Positions 25,238 through 34,256 of a stretch of 55,016 nt of DNA are shown piece by piece; within the stretch, counting starts at the first letter, position 1, and the number at the start of each line of letters is the position of its first letter. The stretch lies in contig JAQYVT010000011.1 in NCBI GenBank assembly GCA_030145345.1, forward strand, positions 1-55,016, read 5' to 3'. The DNA comes from Desulfobacterales bacterium. Lineage in GTDB: Bacteria; Desulfobacterota; Desulfobacteria; Desulfobacterales; UBA11574. A program made the translations under genes and the position numbers. The notes under the pieces are model-generated. The model was not told the origin of the DNA, searched no databases, and worked only from the letters and a program-made list of their open reading frames with translations.

Positions 25238-27427
25238 ATGAACAACCGTGCGGTATTGGAGCAAGAAAAACCTAAAGAGAAAATCCCCCTTAACGAACAT
25301 GAATCAAAACAGCTCCTTAAGGAATACGGTATTCCAGTTGTCAATGAAATGACTGTTTTAACCCAAAGTGACGCCGTGGATGCCGCCGATGAAATCGGAT
25401 ATCCGGTGGTTCTCAAGGGACTTGGGTCTACCCTGCTCCATAAAACCGAACGAAATCTGGTTCATTTGAATCTCAGGGATCCTCAAGCGGTTATCAAGGC
25501 CGCCCAATCCATCACTGCTGAAGCAGGTCATGAGCTTGAAGGCCTTTTGGTTCAGCCCCAGGTTCCGGGCAAAAGAGAGTTTGTTTCAGGTCTCTTTCAG
25601 GATGCGCATTTTGGTCCTGTGGTCATGTTTGGACTGGGCGGAATTTTTACCGAAATTCTTTCTGATATTTCACTCCGACTTGCACCCTTAACCGAAACCG
25701 ATGCTGCCGAGATGCTCGATGAAATCAAAGCAAAATCACTTCTTGGAAATTTCAGGGGTGAAAAGGCAGCGGATCGGAGCCAACTTATCAGAACACTGCT
25801 GGGTCTTTCCCGAATCGGAATGGAGCATCCTGACATTGCTGAAATTGATATCAATCCATTGCTGATCACACCGACCGGCGACGCCCTGGCGCTCGATGCC
25901 CTGATCGTCATGGATAACGCACCGAGAAACAAGGAATACTTGCCGCCCATCGATCCCGCTTCCTTGGGATATTTTTTTCATCCAAAACCCATCGCTTTTG
26001 TGGGGGCCTCGGGCAAACTGGGCAAGTGGGGTCATATACTCCTGACTTCCACCATCAGCGGCGGATTTAAAGGAGAAATATATCCTGTAAACCCAAGAGG
26101 GGGTACCATTGCAGGACGACAGGTCTATCCATCGGTTGCCGAAATTCCCGGAGATGTCGACTTGGCGGTGGTGACGGTGCCGGCATCAAAAGTTATGGAT
26201 CTGATTCCCCAGTTTGAAGAAAAAGGTATCCGGAATATGCTTCTAATAACATCGGGGTTCGGAGAAACCGGTACAACAGGAAAAAAATTGGAAGAGGCCC
26301 TTGTAAAACAGGCGAGACAAGCCGGAATACTGGTGCTGGGTCCCAATACCATGGGAATTTGCAACCCCCATATCAATCTATTCTGCACCGGCAGTAACGT
26401 CCGGCCGAGACCGGGTTCTACCGCTGTGGTGGCCCAATCCGGGAATATGGGGATGCAATTGCTGGCGTTTGCCGAAAAACAGGGTATTGGGATACGGGGT
26501 TTTTGCGGCTCCGGAAACGAATCGATGATTACCATCGAGGATTACATGGATGCCTTTGAACTCGATAAATCGACCCATACCGTGATGCTGTATATAGAAA
26601 GTGTCAAAAACGGTCGTCGTTTCTTTGAGAGCGCCCGCAGATTGGGGAAAAAGAAGCCGATTGTTCTATTAAAAGGCGGTCAGAGCAAGGCCGGGTATAG
26701 GGCTGCAGCAAGTCACACCGGCGCCATGGCTTCAGACACAAAGGTTTTCAATGCCGTATGCCGCCAAACCGGCATCGTGAAAGTCGACCAGTCCATGGAT
26801 CTCCTCGACCTGTCCGCTTCATTTTCATCCCTGCCGTTGCCCCGGGGAAATCGCACGGCCATTATGACGCTGGGTGGTGGCTGGGGTGTTGTTACCGCAG
26901 ACCTCTGCTCGGAATACGGGTTAAAAGTTCCGGAATTGTCCTCTGAAATCGTGGATAGGCTCGACACATTGCTTCCGTCATACTGGAGCAAGTCGAACCC
27001 CGTAGACCTTGTGGGTGAGAACGACACCCGTCTCCCGATGATTGCAATGGAAGAACTTGCAAAATGGGATGGCTGTGACGCGATAATCAACCTGGGTATT
27101 TTAGGCCGTAGAATCATGGTGAAAAACCTGGGGGATTCGGTGCTTAAGGCAGACCCCGCGTATTCCCCTGAATTCGTTGAATCCATGAACAAAGCCCTCG
27201 CTGAGTTTGAGACGAAGTATATCGAACATATTGTAATGCTAATGGAAAAATACCAAAAGCCGATCATCGGTGTCAGCCTGTTGACCGATGAAAAAGATAA
27301 TACCCTCTATCGGGTCAAGGGCGGTCAATATAAAGGCGTATTTTTCGAGACACCGGAGCGAGCGGTCAAAGCAATCGCCAGGATGTATGAATATCAAACC
27401 TTTTTAACGAAAACCCAGCATGATTGA
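25238..27427 (+). CDS. ADP-forming acyl-CoA synthetase, ATP-grasp domain first
   Basis: Interconverts an acyl-CoA, ADP and phosphate with the free acid, CoA and ATP; in anaerobes this conserves energy from acetyl-CoA or similar. About 729 residues from ATG 25238 (GGAG 10 bases upstream). Residues about 15-220 are the ATP-grasp part (LKEYGIPVVNE, GYPVVLKGLGS, EIDINPLLI). From about 240 comes the CoA-binding Rossmann domain (FFHPKPIAFVGASG, GEIYPVNPRGG), then the ligase domain with the phospho-histidine in AASHTGAMASD. This beta-alpha order is the reverse of the common alpha-beta fusion. The acyl substrate is not determinable. Confidence 0.9.
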   Translation: MNNRAVLEQEKPKEKIPLNEHESKQLLKEYGIPVVNEMTVLTQSDAVDAADEIGYPVVLKGLGSTLLHKTERNLVHLNLRDPQAVIKAAQSITAEAGHELEGLLVQPQVPGKREFVSGLFQDAHFGPVVMFGLGGIFTEILSDISLRLAPLTETDAAEMLDEIKAKSLLGNFRGEKAADRSQLIRTLLGLSRIGMEHPDIAEIDINPLLITPTGDALALDALIVMDNAPRNKEYLPPIDPASLGYFFHPKPIAFVGASGKLGKWGHILLTSTISGGFKGEIYPVNPRGGTIAGRQVYPSVAEIPGDVDLAVVTVPASKVMDLIPQFEEKGIRNMLLITSGFGETGTTGKKLEEALVKQARQAGILVLGPNTMGICNPHINLFCTGSNVRPRPGSTAVVAQSGNMGMQLLAFAEKQGIGIRGFCGSGNESMITIEDYMDAFELDKSTHTVMLYIESVKNGRRFFESARRLGKKKPIVLLKGGQSKAGYRAAASHTGAMASDTKVFNAVCRQTGIVKVDQSMDLLDLSASFSSLPLPRGNRTAIMTLGGGWGVVTADLCSEYGLKVPELSSEIVDRLDTLLPSYWSKSNPVDLVGENDTRLPMIAMEELAKWDGCDAIINLGILGRRIMVKNLGDSVLKADPAYSPEFVESMNKALAEFETKYIEHIVMLMEKYQKPIIGVSLLTDEKDNTLYRVKGGQYKGVFFETPERAVKAIARMYEYQTFLTKTQHD

Positions 27428-27476
27428 CCCATGAGTTTTCCTTGTGATGACAACGTCGTTATGTTATTTTAAAACC

Positions 27477-27677
27477 ATGATTCCACAATTTATGAAACAT
27501 TCACTCCCAAAAAAATTTAAATACAGGTTCGATTTTGAAATCGGTTATCTTACAAAAAGCCCTTGTAAAAACTGTGCAAGAAAAAAGGACATCCCTGTGT
27601 GCATCGATGAATGCAACACGCTCGACAAAATACACACCGTTTTATCAGAAACCGTGTCGTGCTCGAAGCGAAGTTGA
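27477..27677 (+). CDS. Small Cys-rich protein (CxxC...CxxxC), unknown function
   Basis: 66 residues from ATG 27477; a GTG at 27444 could extend it. The middle reads SPCKNCARKKDIPVCIDECN, followed by TLDKIHTVLSETVSC. Four cysteines spaced CxxC-x8-CxxxC suggest a zinc knuckle or a small metal site. It lies 49 bp after the acyl-CoA synthetase stop. Its C-terminal end abuts a dispersed repeat, which may have altered the original terminus. The cysteine spacing argues that this is a real gene, though the ribosome site is weak. Confidence 0.5.
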   Translation: MIPQFMKHSLPKKFKYRFDFEIGYLTKSPCKNCARKKDIPVCIDECNTLDKIHTVLSETVSCSKRS

Positions 27678-27684
27678 TCTCTTG

Positions 27685-27893
27685 TTTTAAATTTAGGTTG
27701 AGCGGTTCAGGGTTCCGGGTTGGAAAAACCTCAAACAGCTCGCATTTATTTGATACCGGCTTCATCGTGCTTTCACCCAATAGGTTATGGCAGGTATTCA
27801 GGATTTTGATCAATGTTTTTAGCAGTTTCAATCGGTTGTAACCCTTGAACTTTGAACCCGGAACCTGAAACCGATCAGTTTAGATTTAATTTA
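27685..27893 (-). repeat. MITE-like dispersed repeat, copy B (inverted relative to copy A)
   Basis: About 209 bp, homologous to the reverse complement of 20199-20413. Its ends pair as AACCCGGAACC near 27856-27866 with GGTTCCGGGTT at 27711-27721 (perfect 11-bp inverted repeat). It lies between the Cys-rich small gene and pgi. Compared with copy A it lacks about 10 bp in the middle. Confidence 0.75.
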
Positions 27894-27949
27894 GTCCATT
27901 TATAATTCGGGTCATTAACGGGGGTTCTGTTCAACGGAAGGGGGACTGT

Positions 27950-29569
27950 ATGACCAACTTTAAACAAAGTAAAAATCCAGTCTGGAAAGCGCTGACCCGA
28001 CACGCTGAGGTCATGAATCGCCCTGAGAACCATTTGAAATATCTTCTCGAAAGTCATGACCGAGTTTCAAAATTCTCCTTAAAAGCCGCCGGTATTTTCT
28101 ATGACTTTTCACGACAGAGGCTCGATGAAAAGGCCATGGATCTTTTATTAGAACTGGCTGAGGACCGCCGTCTAAAAGAGCAGTTTTCAGCCATGGTCCA
28201 TGGAGAAAAGATGAACACAACGGAAAACCGGCCGGCCCTTCACACAGCGGCAAGAAATTTTTCAGGTCATCCTGTTGTTGTCGATGGAAAAGATGTAATG
28301 CCTGAAATACGCAACGTTCGAAATGAAATCAGACAATTTGTCGCTCAAATTCATAACGAAAAGATCACCGGATCCACCGGAAAACCCTTCAGACAGGTGG
28401 TGGTTATCGGGATCGGCGGATCTTATCTGGGCACGGAATTTGTTGCCAATGCACTCTATTTTCTGGCGGATAAAAAAATCGAGATTATGTTCCTCTCCAA
28501 CGTGGATATCCATAATTTCGGTAAAATTGCCGCCATCATAGATGTTGAAACAACTCTTTGGGTCGTCATCTCGAAAAGTTATACCACGGCTGAAACCATG
28601 GCCAATGCTCATCAAGTCCGAACTTATATTAAAGACAAAGGCCTCGATCCTGCCAAACATTTTCTAACGGTTACCAGCAAGGGATCTCCCGGAGACGATC
28701 CCAAAAATCCGGTCCTTGCATCCTTTCATATGTTCGATTTCATCGGCGGAAGATACAGTGTTACCTCAGCGGTCGGCGGGGTCCCCTTGAGCCTTTATCT
28801 CGGGTATGAACGGTTTGAGCGGTTTTTGAAAGGTGCTCAAGAGATGGATCTGCATTCCCAGAACGCACCGGATAGGGAAAACATTCCCCTGGTTGCTGCC
28901 CTTATCTCAATATGGAACAATAATTTTTTGGGATATCCGGCCCAGGCCATCATTCCCTATGCCTCGCCCCTTTCCAAGCTGGCCCCTCATATCCAGCAGC
29001 TGAGCATGGAGAGTAGCGGCAAATTGGTCACAAAAGACGGCGACCGGCTGGATGATGCCACAGGTACCATCGTTTTTGGAGAACCCGGAACCAATGCCCA
29101 GCATTCATTCTTTCAGCTGGCACATCAGGGAAAACCCTTCCCCATCGACTTTATCGGAGTCATTCATCCCCATTACAATCAGTATCCACATCGATCCAAA
29201 GGGGTCACCAATCATCAGGAGCTATGGGCGAATCTCATCGCACAACCGGCTGCCCTTGCCACAGGAAAAGAAGATTCGAATCCCGCGAAATCTTTTTCCG
29301 GAAACAGACCCTCATCAACCCTTCTTTTAAAGGAACTTTCACCTGAAAACATCGGCCGTCTTCTCGCCTTTTACGAAGCCAAAACGGTTTATGAAGCGTT
29401 TATCTGGGGCATTAATCCCTTTGATCAGTTCGGCGTTGAGTTGGGCAAAACCCTTGCCACGGATATACGAAAACAGATGGCCGCCAAAAATCGAGACGAG
29501 AATCACTCCTTTGATGAGACAGACCCCATCGCCAGATTCTATTTGGATACCCTGTTTAATAACAAATGA
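27950..29569 (+). CDS. pgi: Glucose-6-phosphate isomerase
   Basis: Interconverts glucose-6-phosphate and fructose-6-phosphate. 539 residues. Sugar-phosphate-binding segments include VVVIGIGGSYLGTEFVANAL, VVISKSYTTAETMANA, and GGRYSVTSAVGGVPLSLYLG. Further conserved features are LSMESSGKLVTKDG, VFGEPGTNAQHSFFQLAHQG and the C-terminal WGINPFDQFGVELGK with the catalytic Lys. A GGAAGGGGG ribosome site precedes the ATG. It is followed 21 bp later by the DUF748 gene. Confidence 0.97.
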   Translation: MTNFKQSKNPVWKALTRHAEVMNRPENHLKYLLESHDRVSKFSLKAAGIFYDFSRQRLDEKAMDLLLELAEDRRLKEQFSAMVHGEKMNTTENRPALHTAARNFSGHPVVVDGKDVMPEIRNVRNEIRQFVAQIHNEKITGSTGKPFRQVVVIGIGGSYLGTEFVANALYFLADKKIEIMFLSNVDIHNFGKIAAIIDVETTLWVVISKSYTTAETMANAHQVRTYIKDKGLDPAKHFLTVTSKGSPGDDPKNPVLASFHMFDFIGGRYSVTSAVGGVPLSLYLGYERFERFLKGAQEMDLHSQNAPDRENIPLVAALISIWNNNFLGYPAQAIIPYASPLSKLAPHIQQLSMESSGKLVTKDGDRLDDATGTIVFGEPGTNAQHSFFQLAHQGKPFPIDFIGVIHPHYNQYPHRSKGVTNHQELWANLIAQPAALATGKEDSNPAKSFSGNRPSSTLLLKELSPENIGRLLAFYEAKTVYEAFIWGINPFDQFGVELGKTLATDIRKQMAAKNRDENHSFDETDPIARFYLDTLFNNK

Positions 29570-29590
29570 GCGGAACAGGAGCTTTCAACC

Positions 29591-32500
29591 ATGCTTGATC
29601 CAACCACAGACAAAAGTGATCCCAATATGTCCCCCAAACACTGGCGGCGGTTTCTACTTAACCGCTGGTTGTTGACCGCCGTCGGGGCAGTGGTACTGTA
29701 CGCTCTGGTCGGATTTTTCCTGACACCCTGGCTGTTCAAACGCTATGTGGGCAATTACGCCGAAGAAAAACTTGCCCGAAGAGCGTCCATGGTGGAGCTT
29801 CGCGTCAACCCATTCCTGTTCACCTTTGATGCCAAGGGGTTTGTACTCGAAGAAGTGGACGGACGGCCTATTTTGGACTTCGGTCGTTTGTTCATAGACT
29901 TCGAGCTTTCGAGCCTCTTCCGTTGGGCATGGACCTTTGCAGACATTCGCATAGAACAACCTTCGCTGCACACAGAGATCCAGCTCGACGGCCGTCTCAA
30001 TCTCCTCGCGATCTCTGATAACCTGCCCAAGTCCGAGGGTCCTCCCTCCGCCGACCGTCCGCCACCCCGGCTGGTGGTGCAACATGCTGAGGTCGTCGAC
30101 GGCAGCTTCACTTTCAGCGATCGTTCCGACCCGACGCCGGCCACTGCGATTTTTGCACCCCTCAACCTCGAATTTAAAGAGATATCGACCCTTCCGGACC
30201 GGAAAGGGCCCTACACCATTCGCGCCAATCTCCCCGGCGGCGGCACCGTGGGCTGGCGGGGCGAAGTCTCTTTGCGGCCCATATTCTCCGAAGGAGAATT
30301 GAGCGTGGACGGTTTCAAGCTGGCCACAGCGTGGGAATTTGCCCAGGACGAACTCAACATCGACGCGCCGTCGGGTGAGATGGACTTCAGCACCCGCTAT
30401 CGATTCGATTATCGAGGGCGCAGCGTCCTCTTGGTGTTGCAAGCGGCGAAGTGTGCACTAAAGGGGCTTGCCCTTACGGAAAAAGGCAAGGATTCTCCGA
30501 TCCTTGCTCTGGAAACCATTGAACTCGCAGGAATGGGCTTCGACCTTACATCGCAGGAGTTTTCGGTTCCGAACATCACCGTGCGAAACGGTAAAATCTC
30601 TGCATCGGTGGATGAAAAAGGATGGCTAAACTGGCAGAAGCTTGTGGTCCCCCAAGAACCTGGAGAGGTGATTTCATCCGTTCCAGAAAATTCAACGCCC
30701 GCCCCCCGGCCGTGGCATTTGAAAGCCGAATCGGTGAACGTTGAAAACGTGGCCCTCGATTTCACGGATCGCAGCCGAACCAACCCTTTGGCACTGGCCG
30801 TGGGCGGGGTTGATATTTTTTTGAACGCTTCGGCGGAAGTTGGCGCCGGTCCGGCAAAAGCGGTTGTGGGCGGTCTGAATGTCAACCTGAGTCGGATTGC
30901 ACTATCAGAGGCCGGCGACCCCGCGCCCCTTATCTCCCTTGATGCCCTCGCTTTGAATGACGGCCGAATCGATATCGAAGGTCGTGAATTCACCATCATG
31001 GGGATGGCGGCCACGGGCGGTGAAACCAGCGTGGTGCGCAGTAATGACGGCGGAATCCGGTGGGTCGAACTGCTGGCACCCAGCGATCGCGGCCTGGTTA
31101 AGCGCGAAATCATTGAAACCGGAGAGAAGGCGCGAACCGAGGGAAAGCCCTGGTCGTTCAGGCTCGACGCCCTGGAGTTGAACGACTTTACGGTGTCGCT
31201 CCAAGACCACACCTTTACCCCTCCCCTGGTCTACGACCTGAAAGATATCCGCACGTCGTTGATGAATGTCACCAACGACAAACGGACACCCATCGATTTT
31301 GACGCCCAACTCAAGGTAGCCCAGGGGGGAAGTGCAACGGTCAAAGGTCAGTTCGGTCAGTCCGGCGACACGGCCGACGTACGCGTAAAAATAAAGAGGA
31401 TAAACCTCAAACCATTGGGGCCCGCTGTGGAAAAATTCACAGTCCTTCAACTCGAATCCGGTGACGTCTCCACTTCGACCCGCCTGAAATGCCGTTCCAC
31501 CAAATCCGGCCCCCAATTGCGCGCCACCGGCTCGGTGGGCGTTGACAGCTTCAAACTCAGCGAAGCCGTCAGCGGCGAACGGTTTCTTGAATGGAAGGCC
31601 ATGTCCGCCAATGGGCTGAAGTTTGAGCTTTCGCCTCGCCGGCTCGATATTGAGGAATTGCGCCTCCAGGAACCCGGCGCCAAGGTTGTAATTTTTGAGG
31701 ACCGCAGCGTGAATTTGGCCAAATTGCTTAAAAGTCCGGAGGCGGCTGACACCCAGACCGCACCGAAAACCGATAAGCCACCGGTCCCTAAGGCATCTTC
31801 AGATCCGGCACTTTTCCCGGTGAACATCGAACGGGTTCGAATGGACAACGGCGTTGTTGATTTTGCGGACCTTAGCCTTGTACTGCCTTTCGTCACCCAG
31901 GTGATCGACTTCAAGGGAGCTGCCGCGGGCATCTCTTCCGACCCGGCACGCCGCACCTCCCTTAAATTCGAGGGCAAGGTCGACCAATACGGATTCGCCA
32001 CAATGGCGGGCAGTTTGAGTCCCTTCGCCCCCAAAACGTTCACGGACATCACCGTGTCTTTCCTCAACGTGGAGATGAAACCCCTCAGCCCTTACACCGC
32101 AACGTTTGCCGGCCGAAGAATCGCGTCCGGCACACTGAACCTCGACTTGAAATACAAAATCCAGGACAGCGAACTTCTCGGAGGCAATGACGTCGTGCTG
32201 GAACAGTTCACCCTCGGCGACCGCGTAGACGCACCAAACGCCATCAACCTGCCGATAGATCTTGCCATCGCACTCCTTAGCGATGCAGAGGGCAAAATCG
32301 ATGTGTCGGTACCGGTGCGCGGCAACGTGGACAATCCGGAATTCAGTTACGGGCATGTGATCCGGCAGGCGATCGTCAACCTGATCACTAAAATCGTGAC
32401 AGCGCCCTTCAGGGCACTGGGGGGCCTTTTGGGGGATAAGGGTCAGCAGATGGATGCCATCGCCTTCAACCCCGGCAGCGACCGCCTGCTGCCGCCGGAG

Positions 32501-33079
32501 CTGAAAAAACTAAAAAAGGTGTCCGAGGCCTTGGAAAAGAGGCCCCGGCTGGGGCTGGTGGTCCAGGGCCGTTTCGACCCCGAGGTCGACGGTGAAGCGT
32601 TGCGTACGGAACGGGTACAGCGTGCCCTCGCCGAGGAGATGGGCGCCAAGCCCGGTCCCGACGAAACCCCGGCCCCCCTCGCTCTCGACAACGCAAAGAC
32701 CCAGAGAGCCCTGGAGAAGCTAATTGAAATTCGCCTTGGGAAAACAGCGGCCGACGATTTCAAGTCCCAATACGAAACATCCACCGGCGAGAAGGCCAAA
32801 CCCGTGAAACCCTACCTGGCCATTTTCGGTTGGGAAAGTTCAGATACCGCCTATTATCAGGCCATGTTCCAGGAATTGGTGAAGCGCGAGCCGCTCTCCG
32901 ACAACGACCTCCAAAATCTGGCTCAACGGCGGGGAGAAGCGATTATACAGACCCTTAGGACCACCGCCGGCCTGGACGCCGTACGGGTGAGCGCCGGAAG
33001 TCCCGGTCCGGTGGAGATGGCCTCGACGGAAACCGTCAACACCAAGCTCACACTGGACGTCATCAAGCCCGGGGAATAG
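29591..33079 (+). CDS. Large DUF748 (AsmA-like) envelope protein
   Basis: 1162 residues. One membrane segment near residues 23-45 (WLLTAVGAVVLYALVGFFL) anchors a long periplasmic part. The opening YVGNYAEEKLARRASMVELR, followed by NPFLFTFDAKGFVLEEVDG and PILDFGRLFIDFELSSLF, is typical of DUF748. Repeated beta-strand units with the pattern IDxxEFTIxxMA and LxxLxL run through the middle, as in AsmA-like proteins that bridge the periplasm. The C-terminus (NPGSDRLLPPELKKLKKVSE...LVVQGRFDP) resembles an OmpA-like segment. The gene is visibly richer in G and C than its neighbours, which may indicate transfer or merely different codon choice. It starts 21 bp after pgi. Its role is probably outer-membrane maintenance or lipid movement; the exact function is unknown. 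Confidence 0.85.
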   Translation: MLDPTTDKSDPNMSPKHWRRFLLNRWLLTAVGAVVLYALVGFFLTPWLFKRYVGNYAEEKLARRASMVELRVNPFLFTFDAKGFVLEEVDGRPILDFGRLFIDFELSSLFRWAWTFADIRIEQPSLHTEIQLDGRLNLLAISDNLPKSEGPPSADRPPPRLVVQHAEVVDGSFTFSDRSDPTPATAIFAPLNLEFKEISTLPDRKGPYTIRANLPGGGTVGWRGEVSLRPIFSEGELSVDGFKLATAWEFAQDELNIDAPSGEMDFSTRYRFDYRGRSVLLVLQAAKCALKGLALTEKGKDSPILALETIELAGMGFDLTSQEFSVPNITVRNGKISASVDEKGWLNWQKLVVPQEPGEVISSVPENSTPAPRPWHLKAESVNVENVALDFTDRSRTNPLALAVGGVDIFLNASAEVGAGPAKAVVGGLNVNLSRIALSEAGDPAPLISLDALALNDGRIDIEGREFTIMGMAATGGETSVVRSNDGGIRWVELLAPSDRGLVKREIIETGEKARTEGKPWSFRLDALELNDFTVSLQDHTFTPPLVYDLKDIRTSLMNVTNDKRTPIDFDAQLKVAQGGSATVKGQFGQSGDTADVRVKIKRINLKPLGPAVEKFTVLQLESGDVSTSTRLKCRSTKSGPQLRATGSVGVDSFKLSEAVSGERFLEWKAMSANGLKFELSPRRLDIEELRLQEPGAKVVIFEDRSVNLAKLLKSPEAADTQTAPKTDKPPVPKASSDPALFPVNIERVRMDNGVVDFADLSLVLPFVTQVIDFKGAAAGISSDPARRTSLKFEGKVDQYGFATMAGSLSPFAPKTFTDITVSFLNVEMKPLSPYTATFAGRRIASGTLNLDLKYKIQDSELLGGNDVVLEQFTLGDRVDAPNAINLPIDLAIALLSDAEGKIDVSVPVRGNVDNPEFSYGHVIRQAIVNLITKIVTAPFRALGGLLGDKGQQMDAIAFNPGSDRLLPPELKKLKKVSEALEKRPRLGLVVQGRFDPEVDGEALRTERVQRALAEEMGAKPGPDETPAPLALDNAKTQRALEKLIEIRLGKTAADDFKSQYETSTGEKAKPVKPYLAIFGWESSDTAYYQAMFQELVKREPLSDNDLQNLAQRRGEAIIQTLRTTAGLDAVRVSAGSPGPVEMASTETVNTKLTLDVIKPGE

Positions 33080-33198
33080 AATAGTTCGATCCAGGGGTCA
33101 ACATGCCGGTCAACGGGTTACCCAATGGCTGGATGTCCCAGCGTCAACCGTTCAGTGACCGGTTTTACGGGTTGGAGACGCGAGTGCAACGCCCCGCG

Positions 33199-34239
33199 TT
33201 ACGTATTTGTCGAGGATCGTCCAAACGATGGGCCTGCAAACCTGTAGATCACAGCTCCCCACGTCAATCCGGCACCCAGGGCCAGGAAGGCGACGGTGTT
33301 TCCATTTTCGATGCGGCCCGTTTCGATGGCTTCATCCAGTGCAATGGGAATGCTTGCCGCGGTGGTATTGCCATAACGCTGGATATTGTTGAATACCTTT
33401 TCCGGAGGCATGTTGAGTGTCTTTGCAAATGCTTCGTTTATCCGAAGATTGGCCTGATGGGGAATGAAAAGGTCGATGTCTTCCAGAGAAAGGTCGGCCT
33501 TTTTCAAGACTTCTTTGGTGACCCGCGGAAGTCTTTTCACCGCGGTTTTAAATATCAGTCTTCCGTCCATAACCGGGTAATGCCGGTCTCCTTTCATCAT
33601 CTCTTCGCTTAAGAACGGGCTCATTTTGTGAGACGGCAATTCCATCATGAGGGCATCTGCAAGTCCTCCCTGGGCGTGAAGCGTAGCACCCAGAACGCCA
33701 ACCGGTTCCTCGGTTTCAACGCCCTCCAGACACACAGCGCCGGCGCCGTCCCCAAAGATTACCGAAATATGGCGTGCCCGGGTGGAAATATCGAGTGCCG
33801 TGCTGTGGATTTCGGCCCCCACAAAAAGAATCCGGTTTGCATGCCCGCTTCGAATAAAAGCGTCCGCAGTCGTAAGGCCGTATATAAACCCGGTGCACTG
33901 CTGGCGGATATCCAGCGCAGGTGTGTTTTCAAGTCCGAGTTTATGCTGTAACATACATCCTGAACCCGGAAAATAGATATCCGGACTCAGTGTCGCGAAA
34001 ATAATGAGGTCGATATCTTCAGGTGACCACCCTGCCCGCTTCAAGGCAATCTTCGAAGCTTCAAGTCCGAGATCAGAGGATCCCACCCCGCCATCTTCAG
34101 GAACCCAGTGCCGTTGTTCGATTCCCGTACGCTGGCGTATCCATTCGTCCGACGTATCCATCCACTGGGAAAGATCATCGTTGGTGACAACACGTTTTGG
34201 AACATAACGACCGGTTCCTTTAATGATTGTTTTTACCAT
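33199..34239 (-). CDS. fabH: 3-oxoacyl-ACP synthase III
   Basis: Starts fatty-acid chains by condensing acetyl-CoA with malonyl-ACP. About 346 residues from ATG 34239, chosen because AGAGGTG lies 7 bases upstream and the protein then begins VKTIIKGTGRYVPKRVVTN; the frame is open further upstream. Catalytic Cys in DIRQQCTGFIYGL, His in FIPHQANLRI and Asn in RYGNTTAASIP. TSDEWIRQRTGIEQRHW is typical. Slightly longer than E. coli FabH (317), with a C-terminal tail FAGPSFGRSSTNT. It lies 17 bp after recD, so it may be co-transcribed with recBD. A different beta-ketoacyl synthase III role cannot be excluded. Confidence 0.93.
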   Translation of the reverse strand: MVKTIIKGTGRYVPKRVVTNDDLSQWMDTSDEWIRQRTGIEQRHWVPEDGGVGSSDLGLEASKIALKRAGWSPEDIDLIIFATLSPDIYFPGSGCMLQHKLGLENTPALDIRQQCTGFIYGLTTADAFIRSGHANRILFVGAEIHSTALDISTRARHISVIFGDGAGAVCLEGVETEEPVGVLGATLHAQGGLADALMMELPSHKMSPFLSEEMMKGDRHYPVMDGRLIFKTAVKRLPRVTKEVLKKADLSLEDIDLFIPHQANLRINEAFAKTLNMPPEKVFNNIQRYGNTTAASIPIALDEAIETGRIENGNTVAFLALGAGLTWGAVIYRFAGPSFGRSSTNT

Positions 34240-34256
34240 AGAAACACCTCTTAATT

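Noticed and set aside
30409-31212. Long minus-strand frames inside the DUF748 gene
   Set aside because: High GC makes all frames open; Ser/Arg/Pro-rich products with no domain.
33103-33612. Open plus-strand frame over fabH
   Set aside because: It runs antisense inside the well-supported fabH gene, with low-complexity composition and no family match.
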